Source: Lachnospiraceae bacterium
GTDB lineage: Bacteria > Bacillota > Clostridia > Lachnospirales > Lachnospiraceae
Reading direction: 5' to 3'
Assembly (NCBI GenBank): GCA_024681595.1
Contig: JAILAN010000010.1
Location: 1-50,318, forward strand
DNA length: 50,318 bases
In this document: piece by piece, positions 17,115-24,518 of the stretch
Numbering within the stretch: position 1 is the first letter of the stretch
Layout: every line of letters begins with the position of its first letter
Program-made: the position numbers and the translations under genes
Notes under the pieces: generated by a model
Told to the model about the DNA's origin: nothing
Databases searched by the model: none
The model's input: only the letters and a program-made list of their open reading frames with translations

Positions 17115-17746
17115 ATCATTATCTTTTTCGAGTTTTTCAGGAATTCTGAAACCGGCGTTGCACTCGTCTGTGCACTGTCTTCTGATTCGTTACGAGGTGC
17201 CTCATAATAAGGCGCCGATTCAGGTTCAGGCTCTGATTCAGACTCTGTAGGAGCAGCCGGCTGAACAGGGGCTGTGGCGTTGTCTATTACTCTAAGATCT
17301 TCCGGTATTCCTCCACTTGTACGATCAGTTTCTACACGCACTACACTCTCTACCGTTCCGTAATTATCCGTGACTGATCCAACATTCCTGGCGGTACCGA
17401 CGTTAGTGCCAACACGGCAGTCTCCGGATCCGTCAACGGTCCCGCTTGAATAATTGGTGCCAACATGTAAAGCATTATTTACAGTACCGAAATTATCATT
17501 GATAACACCGTTATTATCATTTACCGTTCCGATATTATTGTCTATCGTTCCGTAGTTGGTATTAACGGTTCCCCAGTTGTTGACCATCTCATCCCCTGCA
17601 TTGATCACTTCAACTGTGGAACCTGCAGGATTATCAGGTATATATGCCGCAAAGGCCTGCATAGGCATTGCAAACGCTCCCAACATGGAACCAAAGACCA
17701 TGTCGGCTGCGATCGTCATTGCGATAGATCTTTTTGACAGCTTCAA
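17087..17746 (-). CDS. N-terminal fragment: signal peptide and GTVNxN heptad repeats
   Basis: The likely start is TTG at 17746, placed six bases after GGAGGG, giving MKLSKRSIAMTIAADMVFG and a signal peptide ending near MQAFA. Residues about 50-100 hold a seven-residue repeat (NYGTIDN, NIGTVND, NNGVIND, NFGTVNN) that suggests a beta-solenoid. Two variant GTVDGSG/GTVESVV blocks follow, then a Thr/Glu/Pro-rich linker (TESESEPEPES). The frame then runs out of coding character and stops at 17087. No family name is recognised; a surface adhesin-like role is inference. Confidence 0.6.
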   Translation of the reverse strand: MKLSKRSIAMTIAADMVFGSMLGAFAMPMQAFAAYIPDNPAGSTVEVINAGDEMVNNWGTVNTNYGTIDNNIGTVNDNNGVINDNFGTVNNALHVGTNYSSGTVDGSGDCRVGTNVGTARNVGSVTDNYGTVESVVRVETDRTSGGIPEDLRVIDNATAPVQPAAPTESESEPEPESAPYYEAPRNESEDSAQTSATPVSEFLKNSKKIMIWPNPIIWR

Positions 17747-17771
17747 AATTTCCCTCCGCAAACAAAAAACA

Positions 17772-17797
17772 ACACTGATATGATAACATATCAGTGT
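17772..17797. terminator. Perfect 11-bp hairpin between pyrF and the split gene
   Basis: ACACTGATATG and CATATCAGTGT pair perfectly around ATAA. On the minus strand the stem is followed by TGTTTTTTG, so it should terminate pyrF transcripts just before the ribosome binding site of the next gene. On the plus strand it is followed by CTGTTTTT, making it bidirectional. A second small hairpin (TTTTTCC/GGAAAAA) lies at 17821-17838. Because the stem is inside the leader of the split gene, it could also act as an attenuator. Confidence 0.65.
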
Positions 17798-17856
17798 CTG
17801 TTTTTACAGTATAAAACGCATTTTTCCTTCCGGAAAAATGTATATTCCATACATCA

Positions 17857-18798
17857 TCAGCACAGGGCACAGCCCAGCGCTTCTTCGATATCTTTTTTCA
17901 TATCAAGAACAGCTGCTCTTGATGCATCAGCATAGCTTTCTTCGCCGTATGAAGCGTATTTTTCGTTCTGGTATGCGGCGATTATCCCGCGCGAAGAATT
18001 GATGATGGCGCCCAGCCCGTCCTCATTAAAGAAATGAACGAGGTCTTTGCCTTTGCCGCCCTGCGCTCCGTATCCGGGAACGAGGATAAAACTCTTTGGC
18101 ATGACCTTTCTTAATACCTTCCCCATCTCAGGGTAAGTTGCGCCAACTACGGCACCTACATAGCTGTAGGTATCACCCATGCATTCAGCCGCCCATTTAT
18201 CGACCTGTTCTCCTACTATCTCATAAAGAGGCTTGTTCCCGGCATCGGATATGAGCCTGTCCTGGAACTCTCCCGATGAAGGATTGGAAGTCTTAACGAG
18301 AACAAATATGCCCTTCTTTTCCTCTTTGCAGACCTTAATGAAAGGATTGATGCCGTCCGAGCCCAGGTAGGGATTGACGGTCGCAAAATCCTCATCAAAT
18401 CCGTAATATTCTTTTGAGCCTACCGCAACCCTGCCGAGGTGCCCTACAGCATAGGCTTCGGAAGTTGACCCTATATCGCCTCTCTTTATATCACCTATAA
18501 CGATCAGACCTTTTCCCTTACAGTAGTCAACCGTTCTTTTAAATGCCATAAGTCCGGGTATCCCGAACTGCTCATACATGGCTATCTGGGGCTTTACCGC
18601 AGGAACAAGATCATATACCGCATCAACGATGCCCTTATTATATTCAAAGATTGCATCGGCTGCTCCCTCGAGAGTCTCTCCGTACTCTTCAAACGCCCTG
18701 TTCTGTATGTGCGAGGGCACATATTTAAGCATCGGATCGAGTCCGACTACTATCGGTGCCCCTGTTTTCTTAATCTTATCCACCAGTTTGTTTATCAT
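17857..18798 (-). CDS. pyrF: Orotidine 5'-phosphate decarboxylase, type 2
   Basis: The last step of UMP synthesis: OMP to UMP plus CO2. The 313-aa length and the motif set (IVVGLDPMLKYVP, VKPQIAMYEQFG, catalytic GDIKRGDIGSTS, LVPGYGAQGG, NSSRGI) belong to the longer class 2 PyrF rather than the B. subtilis type. AAGGAAAGGG precedes the ATG. It stands alone here; the other pyr genes are not in the window except pyrH, 4 kb downstream. Confidence 0.97.
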   Translation of the reverse strand: MINKLVDKIKKTGAPIVVGLDPMLKYVPSHIQNRAFEEYGETLEGAADAIFEYNKGIVDAVYDLVPAVKPQIAMYEQFGIPGLMAFKRTVDYCKGKGLIVIGDIKRGDIGSTSEAYAVGHLGRVAVGSKEYYGFDEDFATVNPYLGSDGINPFIKVCKEEKKGIFVLVKTSNPSSGEFQDRLISDAGNKPLYEIVGEQVDKWAAECMGDTYSYVGAVVGATYPEMGKVLRKVMPKSFILVPGYGAQGGKGKDLVHFFNEDGLGAIINSSRGIIAAYQNEKYASYGEESYADASRAAVLDMKKDIEEALGCALC

Positions 18799-18862
18799 GT
18801 TTTGGCCCTTTCCTTCTGAAGGTTTTCTGCGATATACCCTTCCTGTATGTGCAAAATAATAA

Positions 18863-18992
18863 AGAATGTCGCTTGCGACATTCTACGCGCCGAGCGCGTG
18901 TTGCCCGAGCAACTATTTTCCTCTCGCGCGAGTGCGCATCCTTAGCGGAGCGTTTTTATAATAGGAATTCCGAAGGAATTTCTATTATAAAA
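18863..18992. repeat. Run of consecutive hairpins between pyrF and nrdD
   Basis: Back-to-back inverted repeats fill this gap: AGAATGTCGC/GCGACATTCT (18863-18884, 10 bp, loop TT), ACGCGC/GCGCGT (18885-18899), GTTGC/GCAAC (18900-18913), CTCGCGCGAG (18923-18932) and a long AT-rich stem TTTTATAATAG...CTATTATAAAA (18954-18992). The first three directly abut. This is far more structure than a terminator needs and resembles a compound palindromic intergenic element. Confidence 0.75.
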
Positions 18993-19012
18993 GCCCCGCC
19001 AAATGCGGGGCT
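18992..19012 (-). terminator. Intrinsic terminator of nrdD
   Basis: AGCCCCGC and GCGGGGCT form an 8-bp GC stem with a 5-nt loop, followed on the minus strand by TTTTATAAT. It starts 13 bp after the nrdD stop. Its first base is also the last base of the long AT-rich stem of the adjoining hairpin cluster. Confidence 0.8.
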
Positions 19013-19024
19013 CCTGACTTTTAC

Positions 19025-21442
19025 TTAAACCGAAACTTTTTCGGAAGGTGCTTCCTCGAATTCCGCAAGGCTGTCCACGAATGCCTTGATCCTCGAAGCA
19101 TTGACGAACTTCTTGACCTGATCGTTAGATACTATAACGAGAGTCGGTGCCTGCATTATACCGTACTTCTGAGCGAGCTCCGGATTCTCTTCGGCATCTA
19201 TGAGGATATAGTTGATATCCTTTAAGTATTCCTTGGCGAGCTTGCAGTTCGGGCAGGTCTTTGTTGTAAACAGATAAATGATGCTCTCAGGTTTTTCAAC
19301 CGATACATCAGCTACGGGTGCATCGAAGTTTGACAGAGTAACTACCGATGATACGGGGCGCTTCAAAACGGAATTGGCTACATCATAAGTCTTTCTGTTA
19401 GCGTATTCCTGAAGTTTACCGTCATTCCAGTTGGCTACAGGTCTGTAGTATCCTGTGATCCTGCTGTAAACCTCTGTGGTCTTGCCGCATTTAGGACAGG
19501 TCTTAACCTCACCCGTTAAGTAACCGTGCTCTCTGCATATTGAATATGTAGGAGAAAGCGTATAATACGGAAGCTTGTAATTCTCGGCTATCGTACGGAT
19601 AAGATCAGCAGCCGCCTTCCAGTCGGGAAGCTTTTCTCCCAGGAATGCGTGGAATACGGTTCCTGAGGTATACAATGTCTGAAGATCATCCTGAATATCA
19701 AGTGCATCAAAGATGTCAGCCGTATAATCAACGGGCAGATGTGATGAGTTCGTATAGTAAGGAGTATCACCCATCTTGCCTGCAGTCTTTATTGCGGGCC
19801 AGCGCTTCTTATCATGCTTGGCCAGTCTGTATGTTGTAGACTCGGCAGGAGTAGCTTCAAGGTTATAAAGGTCTCCGTACATCTCCTGATAATCCGAGAG
19901 TCTCTCTCTCATATGGTTAAGGACCTTCTTGGCGAAGTCCTGAGTCTTCTTTGAAGTGAGGTCGGCGCGGAGCCAGTTGGCATTAAGTCCCACCTCGTTC
20001 ATTCCGATAAGACCGATCGTGCTGAAGTGTGAATCAAACGATCCTAAATATCTCTTGGTGTAAGGATACAGACCTTCTTCAAGAAGCTTGGTTATTACCT
20101 GACGCTTCATCTTTAACGATCTGGCCGCTATGTCCATCAATTTGTTGAGGCGCTTGAAGAAATCATCCTCGTTGGTGGCAAGATATGCGATCCTCGGAAG
20201 GTTTATCGTGACAACGCCTACAGATCCCGTACTCTCGCCTGAGCCGAAGTATCCGCCTGATTTCTTGCGCAACTCGCGAAGGTCAAGTCTTAAGCGGCAG
20301 CACATAGAACGGACATCCGAAGGTTCCATATCGGAATTGACATAGTTACTGAAGTAAGGGGTTCCGTACTTCGCGGTCATTTCAAACAGCAGTCTGTTGT
20401 TCTCCGTGTCAGACCAGTCGAAGTCACTGGTGATCGAATACGTAGGGATCGGATACTGGAATCCTCTGCCGTTGGCATCTCCCTCGATCATGGTCTCGAT
20501 GAATGCCTTGTTGATCATGTCCATCTCAACCTTGCAGTCTTTGTACTTGAAGTCCTGCTCAACTCCGCCAACGATAGCGGGAAGCTCGGCAAGGTCAGCC
20601 GGAACCGTCCAGTCAAGAGTGATATTGCTGAAAGGTGCCTGTGTACCCCATCTTGAAGGTGTGTTGACACCGTAGATGAACGCCTCTATGCACTTTTTAA
20701 CTTCGTGGTATGACAGATTATCAACCTTAACGAAAGGTGCGAGATATGTATCAAATGAACTGAATGCCTGAGCGCCTGCCCATTCATTCTGCATGATCCC
20801 GAGGAAGTTGACCATCTGGTTGCAAAGAACCGAAAGATGTGCTGCGGGAGCTGATGTGATCTTGCCGGTGATACCGCCTAATCCTTCCTGGATGAGCTGC
20901 TTTAAAGACCAACCTGCACAGTATCCTGTGAGCATCGAAAGATCATGGATATGGATATCCGCATTACGATGTGCCTCAGCTATCTCTTCGTCATAGATCT
21001 CAGAGAGCCAGTAGTTGGCTGTAACGGCACCGGAATTTGAAAGGATGAGTCCTCCGACAGAATATGTAACGGTAGAGTTCTCCTTGACTCTCCAGTCCTC
21101 GATCTTAACGTAGCTGTTGACAACATCTTTATAGTCAAGGATCGTCGATTTCATGGTGCGCATCTTTTCGCGCTGCTTACGATAAAGGATGAAAGCCTTG
21201 GCTGCTTCGGTATAGCCTGCCTGCTCGAGGACCTTTTCCACACTGTCCTGGATATCCTCGACATGGATACCGTTATCCTTAACCTTACTCTGGAAATCTG
21301 CAGTTACTCTCAAAGAGAGCAGATCGACAACGTCGTTGTTATACTGAACATCCGTAGCGTTGAATGCTTTCATGATCGCATCGGATATTTTGGTTAACGT
21401 AAAATCTGCGATTTCTCCTTCTCTTTTAATAACCTGAAACAC
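19025..21442 (-). CDS. nrdD: Anaerobic ribonucleoside-triphosphate reductase with fused redoxin
   Basis: Class III ribonucleotide reductase, the oxygen-sensitive glycyl-radical enzyme that makes dNTPs in anaerobes. An ATP-cone opens the protein (VIKREGEIADFTLTK), the catalytic barrel follows, and the glycyl radical motif RITGYYRP lies near the end of the core, after a zinc site that here reads CREH...CPKC (Cys3His rather than four Cys). The last 90 residues are a redoxin domain with FTTKTCPNCKLAK and QAPTLVIV. The start is GTG at 21442, eight bases after GGGAGG; 805 aa. The activase gene nrdG is not adjacent. NrdR boxes lie upstream. Confidence 0.96.
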   Translation of the reverse strand: MFQVIKREGEIADFTLTKISDAIMKAFNATDVQYNNDVVDLLSLRVTADFQSKVKDNGIHVEDIQDSVEKVLEQAGYTEAAKAFILYRKQREKMRTMKSTILDYKDVVNSYVKIEDWRVKENSTVTYSVGGLILSNSGAVTANYWLSEIYDEEIAEAHRNADIHIHDLSMLTGYCAGWSLKQLIQEGLGGITGKITSAPAAHLSVLCNQMVNFLGIMQNEWAGAQAFSSFDTYLAPFVKVDNLSYHEVKKCIEAFIYGVNTPSRWGTQAPFSNITLDWTVPADLAELPAIVGGVEQDFKYKDCKVEMDMINKAFIETMIEGDANGRGFQYPIPTYSITSDFDWSDTENNRLLFEMTAKYGTPYFSNYVNSDMEPSDVRSMCCRLRLDLRELRKKSGGYFGSGESTGSVGVVTINLPRIAYLATNEDDFFKRLNKLMDIAARSLKMKRQVITKLLEEGLYPYTKRYLGSFDSHFSTIGLIGMNEVGLNANWLRADLTSKKTQDFAKKVLNHMRERLSDYQEMYGDLYNLEATPAESTTYRLAKHDKKRWPAIKTAGKMGDTPYYTNSSHLPVDYTADIFDALDIQDDLQTLYTSGTVFHAFLGEKLPDWKAAADLIRTIAENYKLPYYTLSPTYSICREHGYLTGEVKTCPKCGKTTEVYSRITGYYRPVANWNDGKLQEYANRKTYDVANSVLKRPVSSVVTLSNFDAPVADVSVEKPESIIYLFTTKTCPNCKLAKEYLKDINYILIDAEENPELAQKYGIMQAPTLVIVSNDQVKKFVNASRIKAFVDSLAEFEEAPSEKVSV

Positions 21443-21526
21443 GAACGATTCCTCCCACACAAGTAATGAAAATGGCGATAAGTCCGAAAATTACTGAATT
21501 GTCTATTTCAGACACCGCATATTAGA

Positions 21527-21555
21527 AGAATAACATTGAAAAATTTGAATGTCAA
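21527..21555 (-). promoter_or_regulatory. Sigma-A promoter of nrdD
   Basis: The minus strand reads TTGACA (21555-21550), a 17-bp spacer and TATTCT (21532-21527), a near-consensus promoter about 85 bp before the GTG start. Two NrdR boxes lie immediately upstream of the -35. The rest of the 21443-21758 gap holds these sites and the terminator at 21660-21688, and no gene. Confidence 0.8.
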
Positions 21556-21562
21556 CACTAAA

Positions 21563-21578
21563 ACACAATATATTGTGT
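21563..21578. promoter_or_regulatory. NrdR box 1
   Basis: ACACAATATATTGTGT is a perfect 16-bp palindrome matching the NrdR consensus acaCwAtATaTwGtgt. It is the promoter-proximal box, 7 bp upstream of the nrdD -35. NrdR represses ribonucleotide reductase genes when dATP is high. Confidence 0.92.
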
Positions 21579-21594
21579 TAACATAATCAGATAG

Positions 21595-21610
21595 ACATAA
21601 TATATTGTGG
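21595..21610. promoter_or_regulatory. NrdR box 2
   Basis: ACATAATATATTGTGG is a slightly degenerate NrdR box. Its start is exactly 32 bp from the start of box 1 (a 16-bp gap), the three-helical-turn spacing known for cooperative NrdR binding. Confidence 0.88.
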
Positions 21611-21659
21611 AATTTTATGTAAATCGAAAATCGCTCCAATTGCCTAAAACTAAACGAAA

Positions 21660-21688
21660 AACAGGTGCGATATAACGATGCACCTGTT
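21660..21688 (-). terminator. Intrinsic terminator of the TPR lipoprotein gene
   Basis: AACAGGTGC and GCACCTGTT form a 9-bp stem with an 11-nt loop, followed on the minus strand by TTTCG. It lies 70 bp after the stop of the TPR gene and separates it from the nrdD promoter. Confidence 0.75.
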
Positions 21689-21758
21689 ATTTTAACCAAA
21701 TTATACATTTAAATTTTGTGAAATCTGCCTATCGATACCGACCCTCTGCCGGATTATT

Positions 21759-22829
21759 TTACCTCGTCTTTAAGAATGTGTATTCATCCCGGGCATTTTC
21801 ATCATCCGGATAGTTATTTATGTAAATTTCCATAAGCGATCTGGCCTTGTCAAACTGCCCCAGATGCTCGTAGCAGACGATCTCGTTAAACTTTAAGGTC
21901 TGCAGCATGCTGTTATTGGGGATGCTGATGGCCTCTTCAAATGCAGCCAGAGCACCCTCGTAATCATTCATGGACATCTTGCAGATGCCCATCTCGTTTA
22001 ATATCTCGGGTGAAGAGTCATCGGAATTGGCATATGAGCTGAAGACGCTGACGGCATAGTTATTATCCCCGAGCATCTCGTAGGTCTTGCCAAGCAAAAG
22101 TACCGCTTCAGCGCCCTCTTCCTCACGAGCCTTTTCAAGGTAGGTCTTGGCAGACTCATAGTCCTCAAGATAAAAACTGATCTGACCCTTTTCGTAATTG
22201 CTCATCTTTTTGGTGCCGTTATCCATGGCACTTTTAAGATAACCCTGTCCTGTCTCCTTGTATCCGTTATCAGCAAGGATCACGTATATCCTGATTATCC
22301 TGTCATAGTTATCGGGTTCTATGGATATGACCTGATTAAAGCTTGCGAGCGCCTCATCGAGCATGTTCTTTTCGGCATAGAGCAATCCGCGCAGATACAC
22401 TGCGTCAACCTCGCCGGGTTTGAGGGAAAGGATCGTATCATAAATTCCTATAGCCTCATCTATATCTCCGTTCTTATAGTAAGCCAGTGCCAGATAATAG
22501 TTGATATCATAATCCATGTTCTCAACTATTCCGGATGATAAGGACAGTGCCTTGGTAAGGCAACTTATCGCCTCGTTGTATTTGCCTTCGCCTATATAGG
22601 CTATGCCCTCGCCCCTGTATATACGCCGCTCGTTCTCTCCGTTTTCCAGCGCTTCTTCGAAGGTGGTTATCGCATTCTGGTAATCCAGATTCTCGATAAG
22701 GGCATAGGCCTCCTCCGTCTTGCCGCCGGATGAGCCAATGCTGCATCCTGTCGCTAAGATCATTGAAATAAGCGCCGCAGCGATTGACATAATTAATTTT
22801 ATGTTAACCAAGTCGATCTTTTTCCGCAT
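21759..22829 (-). CDS. TPR-repeat lipoprotein
   Basis: A 356-residue exported lipoprotein. A basic N-terminus and hydrophobic core end in the lipobox LATGC, giving a lipidated Cys near residue 29. At least six TPR-like helical pairs follow, recognisable by repeats such as AISCLTKALSLSSG, VDAVYLRGLLYAEK and ALAAFEEAISIPN. TPR arrays are protein-binding scaffolds; no enzymatic motif is present. It starts 4 nt after the RsmF-like gene and is the last gene before a terminator. The partner is unknown. Confidence 0.88.
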   Translation of the reverse strand: MRKKIDLVNIKLIMSIAAALISMILATGCSIGSSGGKTEEAYALIENLDYQNAITTFEEALENGENERRIYRGEGIAYIGEGKYNEAISCLTKALSLSSGIVENMDYDINYYLALAYYKNGDIDEAIGIYDTILSLKPGEVDAVYLRGLLYAEKNMLDEALASFNQVISIEPDNYDRIIRIYVILADNGYKETGQGYLKSAMDNGTKKMSNYEKGQISFYLEDYESAKTYLEKAREEEGAEAVLLLGKTYEMLGDNNYAVSVFSSYANSDDSSPEILNEMGICKMSMNDYEGALAAFEEAISIPNNSMLQTLKFNEIVCYEHLGQFDKARSLMEIYINNYPDDENARDEYTFLKTR

Positions 22830-22833
22830 CCTG

Positions 22834-24156
22834 TTACTGTACCTGTAACTGCTTACGCAAACCCTTGGGGTAGTGGTTTTTCATGACATTGTTGCTAAGC
22901 TTGCCCCACCCCAGCGAATATCCGTCAACAGTGATCAGATGGTATCCTTTGCTGCCATCCGCAGCAAAGGTCATCCCCTTTATATATTCCGAAGCCGTCT
23001 TCATATCTATCTCAGTTACGTTTAGAGCATCCTCTTTTTTAAGAAAATGAGACAATGCAAATGACGGCTCAAATCTGTCCTTTTTAAGTGTACCTAAATG
23101 AAGTCCCGGGCGCAATACCTTTAATCCCTTAAGGTCGGGATAATATTCCTTAACAAGATAAAGCTCCGGTCCGTATGTGATATAGACTGCCCCGGAATCA
23201 TCAAACATATCCCGGGCGGTTGTTTTTAAGTATTCATTTTCAAAAGCATGATAATCCTTAAGCAGCTTATCGTTTATTCCCCGGATATACTGATACCGGG
23301 ATTGGGATTTTCCGTCTGCCTTTTTAAGGACAGCACAGAAATGCCCTTCGCCCTTAACCTTATGAGGCCAGAGCTTTTGCTCTCTTAGAAGTTCATATCC
23401 TTCATGTTCCTTAATGAAACGGTCTATGCACTCTTCATCCTCTTCGGGGGCAAAGGTGCAGGTTGAGTAGACGAGTCTCCCGCCGGGCTTTAGCATAATG
23501 TCTGCTTCATTTAATATATCTGCAGATCTTCGGGCACACATCCTTACATTGTCAGCGCTCCATTCGGATACGGCCTCGGGGTTTTTGCGGAACATTCCTT
23601 CACCTGAGCAAGGCGAATCAACGAGGACCCTGTCAAAAAACTCCGGAAAACGCTTTGATAAAAAAGCCGGATCATGGTTAAGAACAAGGGCATTGCCCAC
23701 GCCCATCCTCTCGATGTTCTCGGAAAGGACTCCGGCCCTTGAGAGATTTATCTCGTTGCAGACTAAAAGACCGCTCCCATTAAGATGAGCAGCTATCTGT
23801 GTGCTCTTGCCTCCGGGGGATGCACAAAGATCGAGTACCCTGTCATTTCTCTTAATATCAAGTTCCTCAACAGGCAGCATGGCAGAGGGTTCCTGAATAT
23901 AATAAACACCGGCTTCATGATACGGATGGACTCCTGCGGGAATATCCTCTAAATAAAAGCCCTCTTGGCACCACGGTACTGCTGCCCCATCGTCAAGGCC
24001 CCAGGGATTATTTTGGATAAAATAATCAATAGAGCCTTTAAGAGTATTTACTCTCAAGGCTCTATGATTATTAAATTCATAACTCTTTATGAAGTCATCG
24101 TACTCATCCTTTAATATGGTACGGACCCTTTCGCAAAATTCTTCGGGCAGGATCAT
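22834..24156 (-). CDS. RsmF/RsmB-type rRNA cytosine-5 methyltransferase
   Basis: A 440-aa SAM-dependent m5C methyltransferase of the NOL1/NOP2/Sun family. The SAM loop is DLCASPGGKSTQIA, the catalytic pair of cysteines is in DSPCSGEGMF and STCTF. The C-terminal third (about 290-440), with GLHLGTLKKDRFEPS, resembles the RsmF-type extension with a PUA-like end, so 16S rRNA is the likely substrate. The start overlaps the stop of the GlsB-like gene as ATGA. It could equally be YebU-like; the exact target base cannot be read from the sequence. Confidence 0.92.
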   Translation of the reverse strand: MILPEEFCERVRTILKDEYDDFIKSYEFNNHRALRVNTLKGSIDYFIQNNPWGLDDGAAVPWCQEGFYLEDIPAGVHPYHEAGVYYIQEPSAMLPVEELDIKRNDRVLDLCASPGGKSTQIAAHLNGSGLLVCNEINLSRAGVLSENIERMGVGNALVLNHDPAFLSKRFPEFFDRVLVDSPCSGEGMFRKNPEAVSEWSADNVRMCARRSADILNEADIMLKPGGRLVYSTCTFAPEEDEECIDRFIKEHEGYELLREQKLWPHKVKGEGHFCAVLKKADGKSQSRYQYIRGINDKLLKDYHAFENEYLKTTARDMFDDSGAVYITYGPELYLVKEYYPDLKGLKVLRPGLHLGTLKKDRFEPSFALSHFLKKEDALNVTEIDMKTASEYIKGMTFAADGSKGYHLITVDGYSLGWGKLSNNVMKNHYPKGLRKQLQVQ

Positions 24157-24395
24157 TTCTTGGTGATCAGCTTGACTACTGCTATAAGAATGCAGGCACC
24201 TACAACACCGCTGATGATCTGTCCGATGATGTTGCTGACGCCAAAGCCCAGCAGTCCGAATACGATGCTGCCGACAGCTCCACCTGCAATACCCAGAATG
24301 ATGTTGATAAGAAGCGAGCTCGATGTCTTCATAATAAGAGAAGCAATATATCCTGCTATCGCACCAATTATGATCGAAATAATTATACCAACCAT
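24153..24395 (-). CDS. GlsB/YeaQ/YmgE-family membrane protein
   Basis: An 80-residue, Gly-rich protein with three membrane helices in the transglycosylase-associated (YmgE/GlsB) pattern: IIIGAIAGYIASLIMK, then NIILGIAGGAVGSIVFGLLG, then a last helix. These proteins are stress-linked, but the mechanism is not known. AAGGAGGAAAATGAA precedes the ATG. Translation is coupled to the downstream methyltransferase by ATGA overlap. Confidence 0.92.
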   Translation of the reverse strand: MVGIIISIIIGAIAGYIASLIMKTSSSLLINIILGIAGGAVGSIVFGLLGFGVSNIIGQIISGVVGACILIAVVKLITKK

Positions 24396-24459
24396 TTCAT
24401 TTTCCTCCTTATTTTGAAAGATATTTAACTTCAGTTAGTTTAGCACAATATCAAGATAT

Positions 24460-24488
24460 TTGCATTATTGAATTTTTTTTACTAAAAT
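24460..24488 (+). promoter_or_regulatory. Promoter of the AraC regulator
   Basis: TTGCAT (24460-24465), a 17-bp spacer containing a T8 run, and TAAAAT (24483-24488) lie about 30 bp before the start codon. The ribosome binding site TAGGAG follows at once, so the leader is short. Confidence 0.65.
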
Positions 24489-24518
24489 AGTTTTATATTA
24501 TTTTAGGAGCATAGCTTT

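Larger units (their letters stand above)
16492..17746 (-). pseudogene. Secreted heptapeptide-repeat protein split by two frameshifts
   Basis: Three consecutive frames join into one protein of about 418 residues if one base is added in each of two homopolymers. The first is T5 at 17124-17128 or T5 at 17133-17137 (plus strand), joining ...SEFLKN to ...DNDLAKSYN. The second is C6 at 16909-16914, joining ALPGG to IAGGELKAGN. The reconstructed product has a signal peptide, asparagine-rich GTxxxN repeats, a Pro/Glu linker, a folded-looking middle and a hydrophobic C-terminal helix with a basic tail. All other genes in the window are intact, so a general sequencing problem is less likely; recent decay, phase variation or an assembly error all remain possible. 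Confidence 0.7.

Noticed and set aside
17087-17140. Programmed -1 frameshift as sole explanation of the split gene
   Set aside because: The A5 run lacks a proper X-XXY-YYZ slippery heptamer, and a second independent break at the G6 run makes programmed shifting at both unlikely.
21508-21708. 66-codon minus-strand frame upstream of nrdD
   Set aside because: It covers the NrdR boxes, the nrdD promoter and a terminator, and has no ribosome binding site.
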